Source: CAVRIA01 sp963721115 (GTDB lineage: Bacteria > Desulfobacterota > Binatia > HRBIN30 > CADEER01). From it: a stretch of DNA of 64,000 bases. Shown here one piece after another: positions 18,603 to 28,729 of the stretch; the first letter of the stretch is position 1, and each line of letters opens with the position of its first letter. The DNA lies in NCBI GenBank assembly GCA_963721115.1, contig CAVRIA010000014.1, forward strand, positions 1 to 64,000, written 5' to 3'. The position numbers were made by a program, and so were the translations under genes. The notes below the pieces were generated by a model. That model did not search any database, was not told the DNA's origin, and saw nothing but the letters and a program-made list of their open reading frames with translations.

Positions 18603-20093
18603 ATGATCCCCTGCTGCAACTGCGCCCTTCCCTCTCCGCACTCGCCGTCGCTCTCGCCTGCGGCGTCCTTCTCGCCGCCGGCTCCGGGTGCACGAAGAAC
18701 GCGCCGCCCCGCTCTCCGCCGCGGTCCCGTCGTCCTCATCGTCGTCGACACGCTGCGCGCCGACCACCTGAGCTGTTACGGCTACGATCGGCCGACCAGC
18801 CCGCACATGTGCTCCCTGGAGAAGGACGGCGTCCGCTTCACGCATGCCTACACCACCCTCACCTTCACGACGCCGGCGATCGCCTCGATGCTGACCGGGC
18901 TGTACCCGAACCGGCACGGGGTCCGCCGCCTCTACCTGCTGCTGCCGCCCGAGATGACGACGCTGGCGGAGCTGATGCGCGCCGGCGGCTACCGAACCGG
19001 GGGCTTCGTCAGCAGCTTCGTCATGGTGCGCGACTTCAGCGGCTTCGAGCAGGGCTTCGACGTCTACGACGACGACGTCCGCACGCGCGAAGCGTTCCGC
19101 GACAACTACGAGAGGCCGGCCGCCAAGACCGTCGAGCGGGCCCTCGACTGGCTGGCGGCGGGCGATCCGAAGGCCTTCCTCTTCCTGCACCTCATCGAGC
19201 CGCACGGCCCCTACACGCCTCCCGAACCCTTCCTGCACGACTTCGCCCTGCCCGCCGCCGGCCCGCTCGTGCCGCTCGACCGCGTCGCCGCCTACCAGCG
19301 CATACCCGGCCTGCGCTACGTCAGCGAGTACGTCGGCCGCTACGACGGCGAGATCGCCGCCGCCGACGCGCAGATCGGCGTGCTGCTGGATCGGCTGCGC
19401 GAGCTTGGTTGGTACGACGAGGCGACGATCGTCGTGGTCGCGGATCACGGCGAGTCGTTGGGCGAGCGGGGAATCTGGTTCCTGCACGGCAAGACGGTCG
19501 ACGACGCGGAGGCGCACGTGCCGCTGCTCGTCAAGTTCCCCGCCTCGGCGGGCGCCGCCCTGCGCGGTCGCGAGATCGCCGCTCCGGTCTCGGTGATCGA
19601 TCTCTTTCCCACTCTCCTCAATGCCGCGGGCCTGCCGAGCCCCGCCAAGACGGGCGCGGCGGACCTGCGCGCCGTGGCCGAGCAGGGACGGCGGCCGGGG
19701 GCGCCGCCGGCGACGCTGCTGAACGTCCCCGGCCAGCTGGTCGTGGCGGCGCACGGCGAAGGATGCGCCGTGTGGTGGAGGTTCGCACCGCCGGCGCTGC
19801 GCCCCGGCTTCGTTCTCGCCGATGCGGCGCTCGCCTCGGTCTGGCCCCGGCTCGCCACCGATACGCGCCTTCCGCCCGATGCGCCGGATCGGTGTCAGAC
19901 CGACCTGACGGCCGCCGTGGCGCCGTTGATGGTCGACCTGCTCAGCTACCGGATGCCCTTTCCGGTGGTCAGCCGTGCCGACGCCAAGGACCCCGCCGCC
20001 AAGAAGCACTTCATCGAATCGCGCTACCGCCGCGGCGCGATCCTGACCGACGAGGAACGGGAAGCCCTGCGCCGCCTCGGATACATGAAATGA
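18603..20093 (+). CDS. Sulfatase-fold lipoprotein, Thr nucleophile
   Basis: A member of the alkaline phosphatase superfamily (sulfatase-like fold). The metal/phosphate site starts VVLIVVDTLRADHLSCYGY, with VVVADHGESLGERGIW near the C-terminal metal site. The position of the formylglycine Cys is Thr (FTTPAIASMLTGLYPNRHG), so ordinary FGE-dependent sulfatase chemistry is unlikely and a phospho-transfer activity is more probable. The N-terminus shows two compensating one-base slips: adding a C to the run at about 18608 restores a lipoprotein signal ending LLAAGSGC, and the frame returns near 18720. It overlaps the following GT-C gene by ATGA. Confidence 0.85.
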   Translation: MIPCCNCALPSPHSPSLSPAASFSPPAPGARRTRRPALRRGPVVLIVVDTLRADHLSCYGYDRPTSPHMCSLEKDGVRFTHAYTTLTFTTPAIASMLTGLYPNRHGVRRLYLLLPPEMTTLAELMRAGGYRTGGFVSSFVMVRDFSGFEQGFDVYDDDVRTREAFRDNYERPAAKTVERALDWLAAGDPKAFLFLHLIEPHGPYTPPEPFLHDFALPAAGPLVPLDRVAAYQRIPGLRYVSEYVGRYDGEIAAADAQIGVLLDRLRELGWYDEATIVVVADHGESLGERGIWFLHGKTVDDAEAHVPLLVKFPASAGAALRGREIAAPVSVIDLFPTLLNAAGLPSPAKTGAADLRAVAEQGRRPGAPPATLLNVPGQLVVAAHGEGCAVWWRFAPPALRPGFVLADAALASVWPRLATDTRLPPDAPDRCQTDLTAAVAPLMVDLLSYRMPFPVVSRADAKDPAAKKHFIESRYRRGAILTDEEREALRRLGYMK

Positions 20094-21859
20094 CGGCGCC
20101 CCGGCGGGCCGTTCACGTCGCCGTCGCCGCGTTCTACGCGGCCTGCTCGCTGCTCCTCACCTACCCGTTGGCGACCCACCTCGCCACGCGCTTGGCGGGC
20201 GACAACAGCGACATCTGGATCTTCCCCTGGGACGCCTGGTGGCTGGCGCGGGCCGCCGCCCAGGGCGGCGATCCGCTCACCACCCCGTATCTCTACTTCC
20301 CCTACGGCGCCAGCCTGATCTACCACACGCTCGCCGCCCCGCTCACCGCCTGGAGCATCGTCGCCCTGCCGCACGTCGGGCTGGTGACGCTGCTGAACCT
20401 CGTCCTCCTCGCCGCCCTCTTCTCCTCGGCATTCGCCGCCTACGCGTCTGGCGCTGCGCGTCACGGGCTCGGTTCCCGCCGCCCTGCTCGCCGGTGTCGT
20501 GTACGGCTTCTGTCCGTATCGGCTCGACCAGGCGCGCGCCCACCCGGACATCGTCGCCGGCCTGTGGCTGCCGCTGTTTCTACTCGCCGGCCTGAGCCTG
20601 CTCGACTCCCCATCGGCGCGCCGCGGCGCCCGCGCCGCCGCCGGCGCGGCGCGTCTTCGCCCTGCTCGGCCTCCTCACCCGCCCCGAGTACACCGTCGCC
20701 GGCTTCTACCTGCTCGGCTTCCTGTACCTCGGCGCGGCCCTGCGCGGCCGCAGCACGTGGAAGGGGGCGGTCCTGCGCTACGCGGCGGTCGCCGCGTGCA
20801 CCCTGGCCCTGAGCGCCCCCTACCTGCTGCGGGTTGCGCGCGCCGGGCCGGTACCGGTGCCGCGCGACTACCGGCAGAAGCAGGTCACCAAGGCGATCAG
20901 CCTCGACCGTCTGGTCGTTCCGCCGCGCGACAGCCTTCTCTGGGGCCGCTGGTCGGCGGCGGCGTCGGTGAACTCGTGGCCGGTGACCGTCGGCAAGATC
21001 GCCTTCCTCGGCTTCGCTCTGATCGCCCTTCTCGGCGTCGGCTGCGTCAGCGAGCGCGGCAGCCCGGAGTTCTGGACCTGGTCCCTGTGCGGCCTCTTCT
21101 TCGTTCTCGTCTCGCTCGGCCCGCGCCTGCTGCTCGGCGAGCAGAGCACGAGCATCCCGCTGCTCTACTCGTGGCTGCCGGACGCCGGTGTCATGCGGGC
21201 TCCCAATCGCTTCGTCCCCGCCGCCATGCTCTGCTTCGCCGTCGCGGCGGCGCCTGGCGTGGCGGCGGCTATTGGCCCGCGTGCGCCGCCCCTCGTGGCG
21301 CGCGTCCCTGACGCTCGCCGCGGCGGCGCTGCTGCTGCTCGAGTACGCGTGTCCGCCGTTCCCCTCGACGCGGCCGGCGGTGTCTCCGTTCTACCGCCGG
21401 CTGGCAACCGACGGCGAGGCCTACGCGATAGCCGAGGTGCCGTCGCACCCGCGCTGGCTGGACAAGGTCTACATGTTCTATCAGACCGTCCACGCCAAGC
21501 CGATCCAGTGCGGCCACCTGTCGCGCCTGCCCGCGGCGACGCGGGCCTATCTCGAGTCCGTCCCTTTGCTGCGCGCGTTGGACCGATTCGGGCCGCCTTC
21601 TCCTAACCTAACCGATGCCGAGGTCGCCGCCGATCTGCACCGACTGCACCTGGACGGCTTTCGCTACCTGCTCTTTCACAAGCGATTTCCCGACCTGGCG
21701 CGGTACCCCTTTCAGCTCGACGCCCGCGAGACGCGCATCGCCGCGCAGGTCGCCGCCGTCCTCGGCCGACCCATCTACGAAGACGACCTTCTGTTCGCCT
21801 TCGACCTGCGCGCGCAAGCCGGCGCCGCGCGGCGCGATCACTCCTCGGCCGGCAGGTAG
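20090..21859 (+). CDS. GT-C type integral membrane protein, multiply frameshifted
   Basis: A protein of about 590 residues with many hydrophobic segments. The N-terminal loop LAGDNSDIWIFPWDAWWLARA carries acidic residues in the typical GT-C position. The frame changes at about 20455, 20640 and 21270 while the membrane-protein composition continues on both sides, as seen in LTRPEYTVAGFYLLGFLYL and PDAGVMRAPNRFVPAAMLC. The C-terminal periplasmic part reads AIAEVPSHPRWLDKVYMFYQ, then FRYLLFHKRFPDLARYPF. It overlaps the upstream sulfatase-fold gene by ATGA. Its 3' end overlaps the convergent gene by 22 bp. Sequence errors are the likely cause of the breaks. Confidence 0.7.
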
Positions 21860-23265
21860 CCGAGGTTGCGCAGCCTCTCGACGGCGGCCGGGGGAAGCTT
21901 CGTCTCGATCAGCTCGGAGCGGCCGCCGCCACGCGACGCGGCGATGAGATCGCGCGCGACTGCCTCCATGGCGGCCAGTCGGTCGGGCTCGCGGTGGGCG
22001 AGGTTGTCGTGCTCGAGCGGGTCGGCCGACAGATCGAAGAGCCAGCGGCGCCCCGTCGCGTCGGCCACCAGCTTCTGCTCGCCGCGCACCAGCGCCCAGG
22101 CGTCCGCGCCCTGCTCGGAGAAGGCATCGTCCGCGAAGCCCTGGCGGAAGACCGCGCGTCCCGCCAGCCCTTTCGGGGCCGGCACTCCGGCGAGGTCCAG
22201 GATCGAGGGCATGAGGTCGACGCTGCGGATGATGTCGTCCACCTGGTGGGGCCAGCCCGCCAGGTTCGTTCCGCGCGGGAACTTCAGGATCAGCGGCACG
22301 TGGATGACCTCTTCCCACAGTGACTTGCCGTGCGCGTACCCGCCGTGGTCGTACAGCTCCTCGCCGTGATCGGCGGTGAGGATGAGCAGACTGTCGTCGT
22401 AGCGCCCGATCGCGCGCAGGCGCGCCAGCAGGGGGCCGACCAGCTGCTCGTCGACGCGGCGCAGATTGGCCTCGTAGATCAGGTGCAGGAACCTCACATC
22501 GTCCGCGGTCAGCCGCAACTGGCCGCCGAAGATCTTCTCCTTGATCGCGGTGGTGGTGAAATCCACCCCGGCGGCGCGGCGCGCCTGCTCGTCGTACGGG
22601 AAGCCGTAGCGCTGCATGTAGGTAGGATCGCGCTCGGGTGCCGCGAAGGGCTGGTGGCAGGCGTTGAGGTGCAGGTAGGCGAAGACGCGGCCACGCGTGC
22701 GGCCCAGATGATCGACGAACGTGCGCAGCAGGTTCGGATCGTCGGCGGGTGTGTTCTGCGGCGTGTAGTACTCCTCGAATCCCTGCGCGAAGCCGTCCTC
22801 GGGAACCAGGTGCAGGCTCTTCACCACGCCGAGGGTGGCGAACCCGGCCCCCTTCAGGGCCTCCGCCAGGGTCACCAGATGGTCGTCGAGACGCTGCGTG
22901 CGATAGCTCCTCTCCGCACCGCCGATCTTCAAAAACGGGGGCATGGTGAGGCCGTGCTGGTGCACGTAGAGGCCGGTGAACAGGGATGCCGTCGACGGCT
23001 TGGTCCAGTTGCCCTGCACGTAGGCGCGGCGGAAGACCAGCGACTGCGGATCGGCGGCGAAGGCGTCGATGTCGGGCGACGTCGGGCGCGGGAAGCCGTA
23101 GCAACCGAGCTTGTCGGCGCGGCAGGCGTCGAGGACGACGATGATCACGCTGGCGTTCGCCGGCAGACGGATCTCGGGCCGCGCCGCCGCGTCGCGGTGA
23201 CACGACGGCAGGAGGGCGGCGAGCAGAGTCAGACCCGCGAGCAGGAAACGTCGATGCGTCGGCAT
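21838..23265 (-). CDS. Sulfatase-fold lipoprotein, Thr nucleophile
   Basis: A 475-residue lipoprotein (LLAGLTLLAALLPSC lipobox) of the sulfatase/alkaline phosphatase superfamily. Visible are IIVVLDACRADKLGCYGFPR at the N-terminal metal site and LLILTADHGEELYDHGGYAHGK at the C-terminal one. The nucleophile position reads NWTKPSTASLFTGLYVHQHG: Thr replaces Cys/Ser, as in the other sulfatase-fold protein of this cluster. The C-terminus ends AAVERLRNLGYLPAEE, a tail shared with the first protein (REALRRLGYMK). The substrate is unknown. dinB begins upstream on the same strand and stops 8 bp before this gene starts. Confidence 0.88.
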   Translation of the reverse strand: MPTHRRFLLAGLTLLAALLPSCHRDAAARPEIRLPANASVIIVVLDACRADKLGCYGFPRPTSPDIDAFAADPQSLVFRRAYVQGNWTKPSTASLFTGLYVHQHGLTMPPFLKIGGAERSYRTQRLDDHLVTLAEALKGAGFATLGVVKSLHLVPEDGFAQGFEEYYTPQNTPADDPNLLRTFVDHLGRTRGRVFAYLHLNACHQPFAAPERDPTYMQRYGFPYDEQARRAAGVDFTTTAIKEKIFGGQLRLTADDVRFLHLIYEANLRRVDEQLVGPLLARLRAIGRYDDSLLILTADHGEELYDHGGYAHGKSLWEEVIHVPLILKFPRGTNLAGWPHQVDDIIRSVDLMPSILDLAGVPAPKGLAGRAVFRQGFADDAFSEQGADAWALVRGEQKLVADATGRRWLFDLSADPLEHDNLAHREPDRLAAMEAVARDLIAASRGGGRSELIETKLPPAAVERLRNLGYLPAEE

Positions 23266-23272
23266 GCCTCAC

Positions 23273-24498
23273 TCACGGTTCGTCGGGAGGTCGTTCGGTG
23301 CCGTCGTTGCGCCGCCGCGGCGCGCCGAGCAGCTCGCCGCGCACGATCGCGCCGTCCCCGAAGCGGGCCGTCACCGCGTCGATGGCGCCGGCAATGCGCC
23401 GGCTCTTGTCGCGCCCGCCGGCGTCGAAGAGCGAGAGCTGCGCCTGCTCCGCGAAGCTCGACACCGACACGCCGACCAGGCGGATGGGCTGCCGTGTCGC
23501 GTCGGCCTTGGCGAGCAGGCGGCGCGCCGGGGGCCAGATCGCGTCGGTCGTGTCGGCGGGCGCCGGCAGCCGCTCCTGCCGGGTCAGGGTGACGAAGTCG
23601 GCCGTGCGCAGCTTGACCGTGACGGTCTGCCCCGCCAGGTGATGGCGGCGCAGGCGCTGCGCCACCTGGTCGACCAGATCGAGCAGGGTGCGCTCGACGA
23701 GCGCCCGGTCGCCGACGTCCTCCGAGAACGTCGTCTCCCGACCCACCGACTTGCGCTCGTGATCCGGCACCACCGGGCGCGTGTCGACGCCGGTCGCGAG
23801 GCGGTGGAAGTGGCGGCCGAGCGACTCTCCGAAGGCGTCGATCAGCCTCTCTTCCGGCAGCCGCGCCACCTCGCCGAAGGTCCGCGCGCCGAGGCGGCGA
23901 AACCGCTCCACCGCCTTCGGCCGGCGCCCCACAGGCGTTCGACCGGCAGCTCGGCGAGGAATTCGCCGACGCGGTCGGGCGCCACCACGACGAGCGCGTC
24001 GGGCTTGCGCAGATCGGAAGCGATCTTCGCCAGAAACTTGCTCGGGGCGACGCCGACCGAGGCGACGACGCCCTCCTCGCGCCGCACGTCGTCCTTGATG
24101 CGCCGGGCGATCGCCTCCCCGTCGCCGAACAGCGACCGGCTCGCCGTCACGTCGAGAAACGCCTCGTCGATGCTGAGCGCCTCGACCAGGTCCGTGTAGC
24201 GGCGCAGGATCGCCATGAAGCGCCGCGACACCTCGGCGTAGAGAGCGCCGCGCGGGCGCAGGTACGCGGCCCCGGGACAGCGCCGGTAGGCCTCCGAGAT
24301 CGGCATCGCCGAGTGGATGCCGAAGGTGCGCGCCTCGTAGCTCGCCGCCGCCACCACCCCACGGCCGCGCCCGCCGCGTGGGTCCGCCCCGACCACCACC
24401 GGCGTGCCGCGCAGCTCCGGCCGCTCCCGCACCTCGACGGCGGCGAAGAACGCGTCGAGGTCGACGTGCAGGATGGTGCGGCCCGGCAGCGACGCCAT
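23273..24498 (-). CDS. dinB: DNA polymerase IV
   Basis: A Y-family translesion polymerase. Catalytic acidic residues are in ILHVDLDAFFAAVEV and ALSIDEAFLDVT. GVAPSKFLAKIASDLRKPD and the HhH-like LPVERLWG lead into the thumb and little-finger domains (RKSVGRETTFSEDVGDRALV, the IRLVGVSVSSF strand). A one-base deletion near 23935 splits the gene between LWGAG and PKAVERF; both halves are normal family sequence. Total length, about 408 residues, is typical. It runs into the sulfatase-fold gene with only 7 bp between. Confidence 0.92.
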
Positions 24499-24584
24499 GC
24501 CGTTCTCCTAATCCCGCCGGACGCCGACGGCAACCGGTCCCCGCTCATTGCGACGGGCCTTCGGCCTGTGATCTATTGCCCGGC

Positions 24585-25368
24585 ATGATCATCCTCTACG
24601 AGCATCCCCTTTCGCCCTACGCCCAGAAGGTCAAGATCGCACTGATGGAGAAGGAGGTCCCGTTCGAGTCCCGCCTGCCGGACATCCTGAGCGGCGGCGA
24701 CGAGGCCTTCGCCGCCACCAACCCGCGCCGCGAGGTGCCTTCGCTCGTGGTCGCCGACCAGACCGCGATCTTCGACTCGACGATCATCCTCGAGTACGTC
24801 GAGGAGCGCTGGCCGAAGCCACCCCTGCTCCCCGCCCTGCCCGCCGAGCGGGCGCGCCTGCGCATGATCGAGGAGATGTGCGACACCTACTACGAGGCGA
24901 TCAACTGGGGCGTCCTGGAGATCCGCGCCTTCGGCCGCGCCAAGGGCGAGCTCGCCGACCGCCTGCTGGCGCGCGCCGCCGAGCAGACCGCCGGCGCCAA
25001 CGCCTGGCTCGAGCGCCGGCTCGGCCACGACCCCTTACTTCAACGGCGACTCGTTCGGCTGGGGCGACCTCTCCGTCGGCCCGGCGGTGCACATCGCGGC
25101 GCTGGCCGGCAACGGCCCGCGCAAGGGCTCGGGGCTCGCCGCGTGGCTCGAGCGCATCGGCTCGCGGCCGAGCGTGCAGAAGACCTTCAAGGCCGCGGCC
25201 GACGCGATGGTGGGCTTCGAGATGCTCCCCCAGCTGGTCGAGAGCGGCCAATTCGCGCGCGAGTACCGCGACCACAGGCTCGAGTGGATGATGCGCAGCG
25301 GCGGCGCCGAGATCGTCCTCGAGGGGATGAAGAAGAAGAACATCCGATTCTCGCACGAGCTCGAATGA
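24585..25368 (+). CDS. Glutathione S-transferase family protein
   Basis: A protein of about 260 residues. The N-terminal thioredoxin-like domain begins MIILYEHPLSPYAQKVKIAL, with REVPSLVVADQTAIFDSTIILEYVEE (cis-Pro and the Ser-Thr/Glu glutathione contacts). The helical C-terminal domain contains FNGDSFGWGDLSVGPAVHIA, typical of GST N-capping regions. One extra base near 25032 shifts the frame inside GHDPYFNGD. The C-terminus is longer than usual, ending EGMKKKNIRFSHELE. The catalytic residue is probably Ser in LSPY. It is followed 57 bp later by the AsmA-like gene; no functional link is apparent. Confidence 0.85.
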
Positions 25369-25425
25369 CGCCCGCCGCGGCGCGATGAGCCTCTTCGTCG
25401 CGCCGCGCGCGGCGCAAAACCGAAC

Positions 25426-27882
25426 ATGACCAAGTGGATCGTCCTGGGCGTCCTCGTCCTCGCTCTGGTCGCCGGCGCGATCTTCTCCCTCCTCAACCTC
25501 GACTCCTATCTCGAGCGCAACAGGGCCTGGCTGGCGGAGCAGGCGTCGCAGGCGGTCGGCCGGCCGGTGTCGTTCGAGCGCATCGAGGTCTCGCTGCGCG
25601 GCGGGCTCGGCGCCCGGGTGACGGGGCTGCGCGTCGGCGACGATCCGGCCTTCTCCGACCAACCGTTTCTGCGCGCCGAGGAGGTTCGCGGCCGCATGGC
25701 AATCCTGCCCGCCCTGTTCGGCACCTACGAGCTGCGCAGCCTCAGGCTCGAACGCCCCGAGCTCACGATCATCCACAGCGCGCGGGGCTACAACGTCGAG
25801 TCGCTGGGAGGAGCCAAGCCGGCGCCAGCCGCGACCGCGCGCCATCTCCTCCCCGCGCTGGCCGGCGTGGCCCGGGCGGAGGCGGCGGAGCAGGCGGCGC
25901 CACCCGTGCGCATCGACGCGCTCGTCATCAACGGCGGCACCGTGCACTTCGTCGACCGCGCCGTGTCGCCACCGACGTCGATCGAAACGCGCCGGCTCGA
26001 CCTCCAGGTCACGGGGCTGCGCCCGGCGACGCCGGTCGGCGTCGATTTCCGCGCCGCGGTATTCGGCACCAGCGAGCGCAACCTGCGCGTCTCCGGCACC
26101 GTCGGGCCGATCGGCACGAACCTGGAGCTCGACGCCCTGCCGCTGGATCTCGCGCTCACGGTCGGACCGCTGGTGATCGACGACCTGCGCCAGCTGCCGG
26201 CGCTCGCCGGCGCGCTTCCCCCCGCCCTGTCTTCGAAGGACCCGATCCGCGTCGACGCGACGCTGAAGGGAGCCGTACCCGACCTCGCCCTGACCGCCTC
26301 GATGGACGGAACCGACGCCGCTCTCGCGTGGGGGACCGCGCTTCGCAAGCCCGCCGGCACGCCGCTGCGCATCGCCGTCGCGGCGCGGCGGGCGGACGGA
26401 CAGGTCGAGCTGGACAGTGCCTCGCTCGTTCTCCGAGAGCTCGACCTGCGGGCGAAGGGGACGATCCGCACCGGCGCGAGCCCCACCGTCGACCTGCAGA
26501 TCGACGGCGCGCCCTCCTCGCTCGCCGGGCTCGACGAGATTTTCCCCTCACTCTCCGGCTACGAACTGTCGGGAACGCTCGAGCCGCACGTTCACGCCAG
26601 CGGCGGCGTCGGCGGAGGCCGCGTGCCGAAGCTCGACGGCAGCCTGTCCCTCGCCGGCGTCGGCGGGGGCGCCGAGAACGACCCGCTCCGCATTCAGGGG
26701 CTCACCACCACGATCGCGCTGCGCGGCGAGCGCGCCGTCCTGCCACGGACCGACTTCGCGCTCGGCGGCTCGCCGATCGAGGCGAGTGCCACGGTGACGG
26801 ACTTCGCCTCGCCCGAGGTCTCCGTAAAGGTGCGCTCCCCCGCCCTGCGGCCCGCCTCGCTCGGCATGCAGAACACCAAGCCGGACGAGCTGCTGCGCGA
26901 CGTCGTCCTCGACACGACCCTGACGCTGCGCGACGGCGCGCCCACCGCCGACGGCAGCCTGGCGTCCGGCAGTGGCCGCCTGCGCAACATCGACTATCGC
27001 GATCTGCGCTCCAGGTTCTCCGTTCGCGGCGGCACGGTGAGCGTGCCGCACATCGAGCTGCGCGCCTTCGACGGCACCTACTCGGGAGCCGGAACGTACG
27101 AGCGGCCCGACTCCGGACCGCCGGTCTTCGACATGCAGTCCAGCGCCCGAAACATCGCCCTCACGCCGTTGCTGCGCAGCCAGATGTCCTCCGGCGCGGC
27201 GCACCTGAGCGGCCGCCTGCGTACCGACGTGTCCTTGCGCGGCACCGGCAGCGGCTGGCAGACGATTCAGAAGACCCTGCACGGCCGCGGCCGGGTCGAT
27301 ATCGCCGACGGCTTGCTGAAGGACGTCAACATCGCGGAGAACGTGTTGAGCGGTCTGACCGGAATCGGCGGTCTGACGAAGATTCTCTCGGCGCACGTAC
27401 GCGACAAGTACCCGGCCCTGTTCGGAACGGGCGACACCCGCTTCGACCAGTTGGGCGCGACGGTCCGCATCGACGGCGGGCGGGCGACCACCGACGACCT
27501 CACCGTGGCCGCCCGCGACTACACGGTGCGCGGCAAGGGGTGGGTCGCGTTCGACCAGCACCTCGACATCACCGCGACGCTGTCCACCTCCCGCAAGCTG
27601 ACCGACGACCTACTCGCCGCGGCGAAGCCGCTGCGCTCGTTGACCAAGGGTGACGGCCGACTGGAGATTCCCTTCCGGCTGAAGGGCACGTTCTCGGACC
27701 TGCGGGTCCGGGTCGATTCGGACTTCGTGTTGCAGGTGCTGCAGCGCGCGCTGCTGGGCGAGGGGCTGGACAAGTTGCTCGGCGGCAAGGGAGCGGCGCG
27801 GCGCCGCGAGACGCCCGGCGCCAAAGGTGGATCGACGGACAAGCTGTTGCGGAAGGGGTTGGAGAAGCTGTTCGGGCGGTGA
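25426..27882 (+). CDS. AsmA family protein
   Basis: An 818-residue protein with one N-terminal transmembrane anchor (WIVLGVLVLALVAGAIFSLL), followed by the AsmA signature LNLDSYLERNRAWLAEQASQAVGRPVSFE. Repeating beta-rich groove segments of AsmA/TamB/YhdP type follow, and the C-terminal AsmA_2 region runs GRVDIADGLLKDVNIAENVL to LEIPFRLKGTFSDLRVRVDS. Proteins of this family bridge the periplasm and move phospholipids to the outer membrane, which implies a diderm cell. The reading frame is intact throughout. It ends against the AGCACRTC repeat gap. Confidence 0.88.
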   Translation: MTKWIVLGVLVLALVAGAIFSLLNLDSYLERNRAWLAEQASQAVGRPVSFERIEVSLRGGLGARVTGLRVGDDPAFSDQPFLRAEEVRGRMAILPALFGTYELRSLRLERPELTIIHSARGYNVESLGGAKPAPAATARHLLPALAGVARAEAAEQAAPPVRIDALVINGGTVHFVDRAVSPPTSIETRRLDLQVTGLRPATPVGVDFRAAVFGTSERNLRVSGTVGPIGTNLELDALPLDLALTVGPLVIDDLRQLPALAGALPPALSSKDPIRVDATLKGAVPDLALTASMDGTDAALAWGTALRKPAGTPLRIAVAARRADGQVELDSASLVLRELDLRAKGTIRTGASPTVDLQIDGAPSSLAGLDEIFPSLSGYELSGTLEPHVHASGGVGGGRVPKLDGSLSLAGVGGGAENDPLRIQGLTTTIALRGERAVLPRTDFALGGSPIEASATVTDFASPEVSVKVRSPALRPASLGMQNTKPDELLRDVVLDTTLTLRDGAPTADGSLASGSGRLRNIDYRDLRSRFSVRGGTVSVPHIELRAFDGTYSGAGTYERPDSGPPVFDMQSSARNIALTPLLRSQMSSGAAHLSGRLRTDVSLRGTGSGWQTIQKTLHGRGRVDIADGLLKDVNIAENVLSGLTGIGGLTKILSAHVRDKYPALFGTGDTRFDQLGATVRIDGGRATTDDLTVAARDYTVRGKGWVAFDQHLDITATLSTSRKLTDDLLAAAKPLRSLTKGDGRLEIPFRLKGTFSDLRVRVDSDFVLQVLQRALLGEGLDKLLGGKGAARRRETPGAKGGSTDKLLRKGLEKLFGR

Positions 27883-27900
27883 GGGAGGCGACGGGGGCCG

Positions 27901-27994
27901 TGTGACGTGTGGACGTGCTGACGTGCTGACGTGCTGACGTGCTGACGTGCTGATGTGCTGATGTGCTGATGTGTTGACGTGCTGACGTGCTGAC
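27901..27994. repeat. GACGTGCT tandem repeat (AGCACRTC), copy B
   Basis: About nine consecutive 9-10 bp units GACGTGCTGACGTGCTGA, some with GATGTGCT variants, lie directly after the AsmA gene. It is in inverted orientation to copy C at 28216, so the two could pair across the 390-bp gap between the convergent AsmA and GFA genes. Confidence 0.75.
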
Positions 27995-28068
27995 TGGCGG
28001 ACGCCGTTTCCGGCAGGCCCATGCACAAAAAAGTCTTCGTGATGGGAGACCTGCGCGCAACAAGCCAG

Positions 28069-28145
28069 TCATACCCGCGAAAGCGGGTATCCAGGGGAGT
28101 GGTGGTGGCTCCGCGACCCGGATTCCCGCTTTCGCGCGAATGACG
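28069..28145. repeat. CCCGCGAAAGCGGG MITE-like element, copy A
   Basis: GTCATACCCGCGAAAGCGGG (28069-28088) and the inverted GATTCCCGCTTTCGCGCGAATGAC (28121-28144) bound a 77-bp element with the CCAGGGG inner edge. A second copy lies at 40161-40238. Widespread in bacteria as an intergenic repeat; no transposase is encoded. Confidence 0.75.
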
Positions 28146-28215
28146 AGTGGGAGCTGACTCGACTTTTTGCGTCAAGCCGCCCGGCAGCCCAACGCGTACT
28201 GCTCCAGACGTGCCA

Positions 28216-28276
28216 CGTGACGTCAGCACGTCAGCACGTCAGCACGTCAGCACGTCAGCACATCCTCACGTCCTCA
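28216..28276. repeat. AGCACGTC tandem repeat, copy C
   Basis: Five AGCACGTC units followed by CACATCCTCACGTCCTCACC variants abut the 3' end of the GFA gene. It is the inverted partner of copy B. Confidence 0.75.
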
Positions 28277-28651
28277 CCGAATCTGTTCGACGTTCTCTTC
28301 CCAGTGGATGCCATCGAACGGCTCGATGTGGAAACGGGCGGCGGCGTCGCCGTCGAGGCAGCGGATGTTGACGTCGACTCCTTCCGGGTGCGAGCGCGGC
28401 GTGTAGAACGGATGGATGCCGCAGACCCGGCAGAAAGTGTGGCGAGCGACGCGGGTGTTGAATCGGTAGGTGGTCAGAAGGTCCTCGCCGGCCAACAACG
28501 TGAAGCGGTCGGCGGGCACGACGAGATGCAGGAACCCCTTCTTGAGACAGATCGAGCAGTTGCACTCGATCCCCTCGTACTTCTCCACCAGCACGCGAAA
28601 GCGCACCCCGCCGCAGTGGCAGCCCCCTTCGAGTGTATCGACGCTAGCCAT
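28274..28651 (-). CDS. GFA family zinc-binding protein
   Basis: A 125-residue member of the glutathione-dependent formaldehyde-activating enzyme (GFA) family. The zinc cysteines are all present: GGCHCGGVRF, then CNCSIC, then FCRVCGIHPFYTPRSHPEG. The family includes many proteins without proven formaldehyde activity, so only the fold and Zn binding are supported. It lies between two copies of the AGCACGTC repeat. Confidence 0.9.
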   Translation of the reverse strand: MASVDTLEGGCHCGGVRFRVLVEKYEGIECNCSICLKKGFLHLVVPADRFTLLAGEDLLTTYRFNTRVARHTFCRVCGIHPFYTPRSHPEGVDVNIRCLDGDAAARFHIEPFDGIHWEENVEQIR

Positions 28652-28660
28652 GCCTCTACC

Positions 28661-28727
28661 TCAGCACGTCAGCACGTCAGCACGTCAGCACGTCCACACG
28701 TCCACACGTCCGCACTTCAGCACTTCC
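28661..28727. repeat. AGCACGTC tandem repeat, copy D
   Basis: About seven units (AGCACGTC, then CCACACGT variants) fill the 78-bp gap between the GFA start codon and the recR stop. Confidence 0.75.
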
Positions 28728-28729
28728 CC

